In this document: in pieces, positions 55,601 to 64,000 of the stretch
Numbering within the stretch: position 1 is the first letter of the stretch
How the letters are laid out: every line of letters begins with the position of its first letter
Origin: Actinostola sp. cb2023
Taxonomy: Eukaryota > Cnidaria > Anthozoa > Actiniaria > Actinostolidae
Direction of reading: 5' to 3'
NCBI GenBank assembly: GCA_033675265.1
Contig: JAUJYZ010000837.1
Coordinates: 124,001-188,000, forward strand
DNA: 64,000 nucleotides
The notes under the pieces: model-generated
Seen by the model: only the letters and a program-made list of their open reading frames with translations
Told to the model about the DNA's origin: nothing
Databases searched by the model: none
Translations under genes and position numbers: made by a program

Positions 55601-58600
55601 TTTTACTGGTCACAAAGAAAAACACGCAAGTTTGGTTCTGTACTTGTTTTCGCTTCTCTTCTGTCGAGGCAAGTAATTAATTTACGCTATAAATTACCTC
55701 CTTCAACAACGGACTACGATACCGTTGAGACAGAACAAAATCAGTTGGCTTCGTTTCGGGTTCCTTTTGCAAAAAAAATAAGCATCCATATAAAATGTCG
55801 TGTTTTTGTGAATGTTAAAAGAGTACAGAACAAGATTGGTGGGGTGTATTTTCTTCCCTTCTCAGTAAATGTGCAGATAAAAGTACAATCTTGTATTAAA
55901 AGACTAATAAATTACTTGCCATATCATGTTGTTGTATTTGAGTAATACCCTGTGTATCATTTGCCCTATTTTTCCCCAAGGCAGACTCAGTGAAGTCTAT
56001 TGATGAGAAATATTATTAGGCTGTTTACATTCTTCTTTTTGAGAGAGAAGCTAGTACACTATCTCATGTAGAAGAGTAGTTATTTTAAAGCATTTTAATT
56101 TCAGCAGTCCCTTTGTCTTCAGAAATTACAATACAATACAATAACTTTTATTTAAACACGATATTACTTATTTTAGCTAAAGCTGGTGGGGTCGTGTGGA
56201 ACAAAAGGATCCATATAAAAGGTGAACCACCCTCTTAGGGTAACACAAATCTAAATGGACCACAAGAGACTAAGCCGGTACCATTTAGGGTGTTTGTCAG
56301 TAAATAAGATACCCAAGATCAATGACCCGAGATAAGATAATGACAGCCGGAATGACAGTTGTAGCTTTTGTCACTTTAGAGTTGGTACCTTTTAGGCGTA
56401 GAAATTATGTGCTGCCACCAGCACATAAATTGTGTGATAATTGTGCTATGTTGCTCATGTGTGATGATTTTTTGCATCATAATATCAGATGATAATTCTG
56501 ACTCAAGACACTCATGGTTGCTTATATACCTTAGGACCAAATAAGATCTAACATTTTGGAACTAAGGTAGCTTAATTGAACCACCCTTTTTCCTAGAGCC
56601 TGCCTACGCAGGCTATAACTAAGGATATACCCCTAGTGTAATCAGTCTTAATTGACCCAGTAGTGAAGATTTGATGTTCTGAACTCTCTGACAGATGTTG
56701 ATCGAAACATAAATTTATATTTTTTGCACCATGTAGCCATGCTTCACAGATCTGGGAGGTTGTAAATAGATACTTTTACAGTTGTAAATGTTGTTACTAC
56801 TTTAACCACCACTGGTACACACCCTACAGTTAATTACATATAGAATTTATGCACTTTCTTTTCATATTTGCTAATATAGTAAAACAGTGACATTCATTTA
56901 GCTTAGTTTGTTTTTCATTTCCTGTAATATATGTGCAGAACCAAATAAAAACTCTAAAAAATATGATTTATATATTTTTTTAATGCCAAAACTTACAATG
57001 TACTTGTAAGGTAATACCAAGCTAATACTTTCATTAATTTATGAAATGGCTCAGGATTCTGTTGAATGTTGAGTAATAATCACTGGATTTCTTGTAACAC
57101 TCTTGCTTTTCTTGCAGCCATTTACTACTATAATAAGTACATAAAATGTACACATGTATGTAATACTATTTTTAAATAGTATTTCTTGTACATTATATAT
57201 ACTTATATAATTATTGATATCCTGTAGCTTGACATCTGGGCCCGGTTGTTCGAAAGCGTGTTAACGCTAACCCGGGGATAAATTCGCTAACCTAGTGTTA
57301 ATTCTTAATATTTTACCCTAGGTTAGCTATTTTAACCCTGGGCCCTGTTCATCAATTTAATTCAATACTCCAAGAGGGCATAAGGGACAGAGCCAAGGGA
57401 GTCTCGCTGTATTGCCCTTGGGATATCTTAATTTCACTAAATCTATTTTTAGAAACACCAGAAGTGGTGGATGCCAATGGAAACATACTTCCGGTACACA
57501 TAGACTCTATCAGAGAAGATGTGTAATATTTGACATTGTTTTCTGTGTTATTTAATTCAACTTTTTAATTATCATAACTATCCTCAGAGAAGACCAACTT
57601 AACACGGTACATGTATAATCATCCAGGCTTAGATTGATCGTCAGAGGTAGCATCCCAAGGAACATTAGGTTATTTGTCAGTTTGTCTTGCATCTTTTCAT
57701 CCACTGTTCCATTCTCACATGTCAATGTTTAGTGTGTCTAACATGCTCTTTGGCAGATTAGGGAATGATGGATGTGATATAATTGTCTCAAAATATTTCA
57801 CCATCCATTATGTGACTGCAAGTGCAGTAAAAATAATAAATAATAAATCTGTATAAATTATGAAATCTACAATAGACTGTTGTAGATTTCATAATTTATT
57901 CAGATTTATTCTACATTGTAGATTCCAACTTTTGACAATAATAGAGAACAGTCCGTGCAATTCAAAAATGTTTCTATTGTTTCATGTAAACATTTTTTCG
58001 TGTTCTTGTTGATACATTGTATTTGATAATTTTCACTGACTCGAGGCTAACCCTGTACAAATGCGTTTGATATCAATAAGTACAGCGGTTTCTGGGGGAT
58101 CTGTGAACGCGAAAAGGGACTATTGCAAGAAATCCATTTTGACAATGTATTACTATTTCAAGAAGATTCTTGTAGGTTGTGTGAAGATTCATCAATAGTT
58201 TGTATCATCAACCTGTGATATTTATTTTCAACCGAGCTTTCGAGCAACTTGCTCATCTTCAGGGTTACAGATGTTTCAAGTGTAATTCCAAAAATACTTT
58301 TACAAAAATATTTTTGGAATTACACTTGAAACATCTGTAACCCTGAAGATGAGCAAGTTGCTCGAAAGCTCGGTTAAAATAAAATATCACAGGTTGATGA
58401 TACAAACTATTGATGGATGTATTACTATTATTTAACCATGCAACCAGAGCCCATATTTTCAAAGAAATTTCACTGAGAAAGCCTTTCCTAGTTGCATGGT
58501 TAGATATTGTAGCTAAGATAAACATTTGTATTTCACTTTAATCAGAGGGAAAGGAAAGAGGGAAAGAGAGGGTCATTATGCCTAAGACTTATTTGGAGAT

Positions 58601-61600
58601 TTTTCAATAATGTGCATGACAGTGGCTACCCTGCACCTCTTTCCTGGTGAGTAGAAAAAACTCTGCTACATGTAGTACGGTAGACAGTGACACAAAGGTG
58701 CATGATTGCAGAAAGAGTATGCAAATTAAGGAAATTGAAGTATTTATTTTTATTACATGTAGATGTTTATGACATTCTTGAATAAAACAAGAGGACACCC
58801 AGAATTGAGCGTGCTATGCAAAAGCAAGTATATTTAGAAACTGCAGGCTGAAATTTACTCCACCCTCCCAATCAGACACTTTTCAATAAAACTTTTACAA
58901 GAACAATGGCTACACTTGTAAATTACAGTTGTAAAAGTTTCATTGAATTGTCCCGAGGCCAGGTTGACTTCTTATTTGTAGTAACCTTAGAGAACACAGG
59001 CTGGCCTAGACCAAAATGTGCTTCACAGGTCCTTTTATATTTTTGCATGTAATGCTGATCAGTACCCACTAGGTGAAGTTAAATATTTTACTTTATTGTA
59101 TTTTGTGTCAAAGAATGCACGAAATATGCACGAGAGCACACGAAATATGGGACCGTATTTTGTGTGGTTACTTAATCATACACAATCGTGTGATGAAAAT
59201 TAACCAATCAGCGTGAGAAATTCTACAGTTTTGGCTAGCGTGCGCTCGTACAGAGATTTCCAAGTTTTCACTGTAATTTGTTGTTTTTTTTTCTTTCACC
59301 AGAATAGCTAGTTTCTTTGACAAAATATATAATAAACAATTTATTAACCGGCTAAGCATCTAATACGGCTGTGAATTTTTACTACACAGTATTATAGACG
59401 TATTCAATGCTTAGCCGACTAATAAACCTCTATTTATAAAATATAATCAAGGGGATAACAACAGCATAGTGTACTTCCTGTCTCAAATATAAGAATGCAT
59501 ACAGCCTTTTAATAATAATTAATAAAAATAAAATAATAATAACGGTTTAATGAAGCATTTCTACATCTTCAAAACAGGCTAACTTAATATATTAGGAGAG
59601 AAAGAAAGAAAGCTAAAATATAAAATATGTTAAAATATATGTATTATATATGTAGAATACTACTGATACACGAAATATGCTGAAATATTTCTCATCAATA
59701 GACTTCACTGAGTCTACCTTGGGGGAAAATAGGGCAAATGATACACAGGGTATTATTCAAATACAACAACATGATATGGCAAGTAATTTATTAGTCTTTA
59801 CAAGATTGTACTTTTATCTGCACATTTACTGAGAAGGGAAGAAAATACACCCCACCAATCTTGTTCTGTACTCTTTTAACATTCACAAAAACACGACATT
59901 TTATATGGATGCTTATTTTTTTGCAAAGGAACCCGAAACGAAGCCAACTGATTTTGTTCTGTCTCAACGGTATCGTAGTCCGTTGTTGAAGGAGGTAATT
60001 TATAGCGTAAATTAATTACTTGCCTCGACAGAAGAGAAGCGAAAACAAGTACAGAACCAAACTTGCGTGTTTTTCTTTGTGACCAGTAAAATCATTACAG
60101 TTTCTTAGCAGAAAATAGTAGCAATGACCACCATTCAGACCGTCCGCCATTTTGAAAATCCATCTGAGCCCGTTAGAAAAAGAGTCAGCTTTGTGTGTTA
60201 TACCTATGCGCAGAGGATTCTCTTCTAAAAAGCTCCGAGCATCGTTATACATTGACCAATCACGATTGAGCAGTTTCAAATGAAAGTCGCGCATGCGCGG
60301 ACATTTGGACCAATCAGCATCGGCCTAGAAATGGCTGTTACCAGAGCCACTGACGGGAGAAGGAACGACCGACCGAGGTGCTCTGGGTACGAGAATGTGT
60401 AGCCATAAGAAAAAGAAAACCCATTTTTCAACTCAGCGTGCCGCAGGCAGCCCACTGAGTAACTATACCATCGCTGTAATTAGTGAGAATATCCCTTACC
60501 TTGAATTGTACAACTCTTCCAGCTTTCTCAAACTCTGCCAACACGTCGTCAAAAAAGGCTTTATATCGTTCGTTAGCTTCCTCGTCATCAAACTGTACAA
60601 ATACAAAAAGGTTTAAAGCTAGACTGCAAAATATGCATTTTTAACTCACACCTTTCTTGGACAGTCCCTCATTACATACCGTAAAGTTCCGAAAGTAGCG
60701 ACCCCCCGAAAGTAACAGTTACCTAAGGTTGCTAAATCCGAAAGTAACAACCTTGCTACTTTCGGAACTTTACGGTAGTGAATATGCAACCTCGTCCCGA
60801 GGGTCCTCTCTTCTCGCTATTTTCAATGGCAAGTAAGTATCACAAGGAGCCCAAGCTCATTATCTGTGAAGACCGTTTAATTTGCTTATTTACAGTAAAT
60901 GTATGTGGCTTTAAATCATCCCTCCGTATTTCAAGATTTTTCGTAAATGATAAAACTTTTTTTCACTAATGTGTTTTTCTTTCTACTTTGGATGTCGCCA
61001 TTAGAGCATTTTAACGAAAATACCCCTGAAAGTGTTTTCGCTACACAACATTGAAAGTAATAAGAAAAATACATTAGTGAAAAAAAGTTTTATTATTTAC
61101 GAAAAATCTTGAAATACGGAGGGATGATTTAAGCCACATACATTTACTGTAAATATGCAAATTAAACGGTCTTCACAGATGAGCTAGGGCTCCCTATGGT
61201 AAGTATCTGTAAAGACATGATTGTTACCTCTAGGCCTGTATCATGATCGGCCTCATCCAGCATGGTTTGCGACAATCTTATATCCTGATACATATGGGGT
61301 ATCAACAGAGTCACACTTGCCGGTAAACGAGGATGGGCACGTGAACACCTGTGGGACAGAACTTGTCAGTCTACATCGACACTAGAGAAGGCTGTGTTAG
61401 ATGACAACCCACAAGTACCCCACGTGATTTGATACATCGCACATTCAACACATATACAGGAAATATAACAAATATAGCCAGAGGATACATGTAGTATTAT
61501 TACATGTACACTTTAATAAGGATAGTGACATGTGTATGCGAAATAAACGAGGTTATAATAATCTAGATATAAATTTGTGTAACCTAGCAAGACATGTGTA

Positions 61601-63807
61601 ACACACACATTGTGAGACAATGAGCTTGTGTCAAGCTTGCTTCTGCAATGTGGGATAATCCTCCTACAACCTGTCTCACAATATCTGACAATGAAATGCA
61701 TAGCAAGTTGTCAGGATAAAACACCTTTAACTAACCTCTCTCCAAAACGACAGGCTCCGGTCTTGAGATAAAAGGAGCAATTTACAGCATCCTAGAAGAA
61801 CGGCAAAAATTATTCAGATCATTGTAACTATGGTAACCATCAAAGCAAGTTAAAAACTGGACAAACCTGTTCAGTGCCATAATTCTGTGAGGGTGGGGCA
61901 AGGGGGTTGTGCCACTGGCCTGCAGTCGATGTATTCTAAATAGTACAGGAAGAAAACTGTGACCAATGGTTGCATTAATGGGAACCTACATGTACATAAT
62001 ATCTGTGAAAACAGTTAGGACTATTTAGAGTATAAAGGTTTTCGTTATCATAAATTATTAATTCAGGCATGATGAGCACATGGCATGCTTTTTACTACAT
62101 GTACATCATCTTCACTTGTTTCTATTGTACCCATACCACTTCTATACATGTATATGGGAGTCACCAACATTACCTGTTGAACAGCAGGCTTCTCAAGCTC
62201 TTTAAACACAGCATTCTAGAAGAAACATTAGACAAGTGTTTTTGTTTGTCAAGGAATGAATTTGGTGATCATGTATGTAGGTCAATTAACTACCAGCCAA
62301 GAATAACACAGAGATAACAAAACATGCATCAAACAATGATAAAGACAAACCTCTGTGGTACACAGATATTGTACAAGGTATTGAAGAAAAAGTGTTCAAA
62401 TAATGGCAACTTGTAGTCATCTGATTATATTTTAATTTTAAGGATTGCAAACAGCATTTCTTGAATGTAGGCTTGGCATAAACATTATCAACATGGAAAC
62501 CACCTTGGAGGAACAGAGACCATGGAGGGCAACAAACTACATGTACAACTGTATTTTAGCATGATTTCACTAAGGCTTGGTACTATTAATACAATAAAAG
62601 ATACAGCTTCCAGTTCTGCATGGTACGAAGACAAACCACACTGATTGCTACCACAGCATGGTCGTTGGTGATAATTTCTCTCAAAGTTGTTTTGATATGT
62701 TAAGGATTGTACAGGTTTACTACATGTCTACATGCAGATCTACAATCTATCAATATCATTTATGTCGGTATTTTCGATTTAGAAAGAAGTGCGCTTACAG
62801 CTACATGTATTGGCAATATCATTGTAATTATAATCTAGATAGCGCTTTGAGCACTAGAAAAAGTGCTTTATAAATAATAAAGTATTATTATTATTATTGG
62901 GTTTGCAAGATTACGTGCTGGCAGCCATGACAGGGGGCAAGAAAAATAAAATTATTTTACATGAGAAAGAATTCAATTCCTCAGGGGAAAGGTATTCCTT
63001 TATCCTGCCCCGTCATGGTTGCCAGCATGCCATCGTGCAAACCCTCTATTCAACAATGTACTAACAAAGTTATAGCCTAAAGCTAGAGTTGTCTATAATG
63101 ATAACAATGAATATTTGGATTCACTTTGAAGTGGATATATTTAAGTGAGTGACAAACGGCCCAACAGCTCAATCACCTCTTTGTCATGGATTTCTTGTTT
63201 TTTCCTCTCTTCTTTCTCTTTTTTAGTTCTCTGTTCCTTTTCCCAATCCTCCTTGATTCTTGTCTAAGTAGAAAAAATAACATGCTTAGCTTTTCTCTTG
63301 GAGAAGTTACATACATTATGTACATGTACATACATTATGTTACATGTAGATGGTACAGTAAGAGGAATCATCATTGTTTGGGCTTCCTGTGTACCAAATT
63401 CCACAGGAATCCCACAATTATTCTCACCTCTTGTGTAATTTTTTCTCTTTCTCTTTTCTCTTCCCGTTCCTTCATTTTCGTAAAAGCAATTTGTGCTTGA
63501 GCTTCTCTCTCCAGCCATAATTTCTCCTGCTTTTTACTACAAACAAACAATTAGAGAAAAGATGATGAAAAGTGTTGACATTCGGGTTATTGTCTGAGCA
63601 CTGAGCACCTTTTAAACATGTGTCTGGTTGAGGTCGAGCACAGCTTGAAAATAGAGTGTACATACTACATGTACATGTATGCAGCAATGTTCTGAGTGTA
63701 GTGTAGACCTGTAAAGAATGGCTATTGACACAATGGATCTGTACCTTTCTTCTTCTTCTTGATGGCATTTCTTTTCCACTGCTCTCTCTTTTGCTTCTTG
63801 TCTCGCT
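52634..63807 (-). CDS. ZRSR2: U2AF35-related splicing factor ZRSR2 (N-terminus off the window)
   Basis: Eleven exons on the minus strand: 63807-63745, 63536-63428, 63263-63177, 62215-62174, 61935-61867, 61791-61736, 61348-61228, 60592-60500, 55073-55018, 54769-54660 and 54288-52634. All have GT-AG borders and matching phases. The product has a charged coiled-coil-like N-terminal part, WHNPLAPP, a CX8CX5CX3H zinc finger ([13 protein letters not shown]...), a U2AF-homology RRM ([38 protein letters not shown]), a second CX7CX5CX3H finger ([11 protein letters not shown]) and a long Arg-rich tail. ZRSR2 recognises the 3' splice site of U12-type introns in the minor spliceosome. The tail of ~500 residues is longer than in vertebrates and is built of repeats. 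The exon before 63807 and the start codon lie outside. Confidence 0.95.
52860..53330 (-). repeat. Coding minisatellite in ZRSR2 tail, SMSRDDQ unit
   Basis: About 24 copies of a 21 bp unit (ATCACGTGACATACTTTGG on the plus strand) encode SRDDQSM-type heptads (variants PRDD, ARDD, PHDD). Units carry a CACGTG palindrome. Because 21 is a multiple of three, another frame is also open for long stretches on the plus strand; that one is a shadow. Confidence 0.9.
53510..53960 (-). repeat. Coding minisatellite in ZRSR2 tail, DRDRERD unit
   Basis: Repeated ATCACGATC, CACGTTCTCTATC and CACGTTCTCCATC blocks encode [16 protein letters not shown] and RDGERGD runs. This replaces the typical RS-dipeptide domain with alternating Arg and Asp/Glu. 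Long ORFs on other frames of this stretch are shadows. Confidence 0.9.
54365..54405. repeat. Small hairpin (GGGCTTCCTGTGGTGT)
   Basis: CTTCCTGTGGTGT GCGCG ACACCACAGGTAA forms a ~12 bp stem in a ZRSR2 intron, same core as the palindrome at 50779. Confidence 0.7.
54875..55005. repeat. (CCAT)n microsatellite
   Basis: Imperfect ATCC/CCAT repeats directly next to the exon ending at 55018, in the intron 54770-55017. Confidence 0.9.
56014..57239. other. Interior of the 5.1 kb element, first part
   Basis: Contains degraded repeat text (GGTGAACCACCCTCTTAGGG at ~56220, GGTACCATTTAGGGTGTTTG at ~56277) similar in style to 41015-41345. No gene. Confidence 0.4.
57240..57352. mobile_element. MITE-like inverted repeat (GGGCCCGGTTGTTCG)
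   Basis: GGGCCCGGTTGTTCGAAAGC and TTTTAACCCTGGGCCC bound inner CTAACCTAGTG/CCTAGGTTAG repeats. Confidence 0.6.
57370..57535. repeat. Dispersed repeat, copy 2
   Basis: Same sequence class as 9885-10017: AGGGCATAAGGGACAGAGCC, CACTAAATCTATTTTTAGAA and CGGTACACATAGACTCTATC. Confidence 0.6.
57833..57912. repeat. AT-rich palindrome
   Basis: AATAAATCTGTATAAATTAT...GAAATCTACAATAG faces CTGTTGTAGATTTCATAATT...TATTCAGATTTATT. Confidence 0.8.
58190..58415. mobile_element. 226 bp near-perfect palindrome
   Basis: CATCAATAGTTTGTATCATC and GATGATACAAACTATTGATG are the ends; arms of ~105 bp meet near ACTTTTACAAAAATA. Nested in the 5.1 kb element. Confidence 0.9.
60677..60777. mobile_element. ~100 bp MITE (TACCGTAAAGTTCCGAAAG)
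   Basis: TACCGTAAAGTTCCGAAAGT and ACTTTCGGAACTTTACGGTA are opposed ends; CCGAAAGTAAC recurs inside. In a ZRSR2 intron. Confidence 0.85.
60786..61194. mobile_element. Large palindrome in a ZRSR2 intron
   Basis: Arms 60846-61005 and 61035-61194 mirror each other (GGAGCCCAAGCTCAT...GTGAAGACCGTTTAATTTGC with its complement; TTTTTTTCACTAATGTGTTT at the centre). It is preceded by CAACCTCGTCCCGAGGGTCC, one end of the 28822 MITE family. Confidence 0.8.
62836..62898. repeat. Retroposon-like tail plus (ATT)n
   Basis: TAGCGCTTTGAGCACTAGAA...AAGTGCTTTATAAATAATAA then a TTA run, like the 28395 copy. Confidence 0.45.
62899..63044. mobile_element. ~146 bp MITE (GGGTTTGCAAGATTACGTGC)
   Basis: GGGTTTGCAAG...GCTGGCAGCCATGACAGGGG is mirrored by CCCCGTCATGGTTGCCAGC...GTGCAAACCC. 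Confidence 0.8.
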
Positions 63808-64000
63808 CTGAAAAATGGTCAAAGTTCAGGTGAGATAATGTTGGTATTTATAAGACAAGATATTTAGATGGTTGATTGAAACAATACTTATGGTTATTAT
63901 GCTTCAACTTATCAATATTGAATTACTTTTAAACACGAAGTTCCAGTATAAAAGGAGCCTGCAGCCCAGGTGTAAGACAATACATTTGCTAATTAATCTT

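Larger units (their letters stand above)
55295..60397. mobile_element. 5.1 kb element with ~720 bp TIRs and 9 bp TSD in a ZRSR2 intron
   Basis: The left end CATTCTCGTACCCAGAGC and right end GCTCTGGGTACGAGAATG begin near-identical inverted repeats (55295 to ~56013; ~59679 to 60397). TGTAGCCAT flanks both ends (55286-55294, 60398-60406). The arms each contain the same 92-codon ORF, which argues for recent insertion or ongoing homogenisation rather than for a gene. The ~3.7 kb centre has no recognisable transposase. Long TIRs with a 9 bp duplication are typical of foldback/MULE-type elements. Confidence 0.88.

Noticed and set aside
55398..55676. 92-codon ORF, identical to one at 60016-60294
   Set aside because: Lies in the terminal inverted repeats of the 5.1 kb element; identity reflects the repeat, and no family signature is visible.

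Overview
The window is eukaryotic (animal) nuclear DNA. Genes are sparse and spliced with ordinary GT-AG introns. Introns and intergenic DNA are packed with minisatellites, microsatellites, palindromic MITE-like elements and larger inverted-repeat transposons. The protein families (DGAT2-type acyltransferase, cnidarian-style class A GPCRs, RABAC1/PRA1, ZRSR2) and fold-back repeats such as CCTCGTC..GGGCCCTCTCTTCTCGC and TAGCCTCCTCCGCA suggest an anthozoan cnidarian, possibly a stony coral. That species call is inference, not proof.

Layout. 27-8796 (+): the last three exons of a DGAT2/MOGAT-family acyltransferase. Its 7.3 kb last intron holds a roughly 6 kb mobile element (1608-7664) that splits a minisatellite and carries a tyrosine recombinase with a zinc finger and a Myb/SANT domain. 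8.8-17.7 kb: several minisatellites, one of them split by a 4.6 kb inverted-repeat element (10668-15287) with a 7 bp target-site duplication, then a 2 kb array of a 19 bp unit. 17.7-24.8 kb: intergenic, with an ~850 bp tetranucleotide array. 24815-28111 and 31875-35639 (+): two paralogous two-exon class A GPCR genes with an intron at the same position; the second has a frameshift in TM6. 36887-40212 (-): a complete four-exon RABAC1 (prenylated Rab acceptor) gene whose stop codon lies in the first unit of a minisatellite.

42.0-48.8 kb (+): a complex locus with a predicted membrane segment, tandemly duplicated acidic repeat-tail exons, and a USP-like cysteine peptidase domain in three exons. 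The tail and peptidase segments share one reading frame, so they may form one gene. 49-52.6 kb: a 106 bp tandem array, MITEs, and a 1.27 kb transposon with a 9 bp target-site duplication carrying a degenerate RecQ-helicase fragment. 52634-63807 (-): most of ZRSR2, the U2AF35-related splicing factor of the minor spliceosome, ending in a very long repeat-built Arg/Asp/Glu/Ser tail. One intron holds a 5.1 kb element with ~720 bp terminal inverted repeats and a 9 bp target-site duplication. Its N-terminus lies beyond the right edge.

The genes do not form a pathway. What connects them is a genome shaped by TIR transposons and tandem repeats, which have entered introns, generated coding repeats, and in places touched gene ends. 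No rRNA, tRNA, CRISPR or reverse-transcriptase gene was recognised. Splice sites were placed by eye from GT-AG consensus, reading frame and family alignment from memory; no database search was run.
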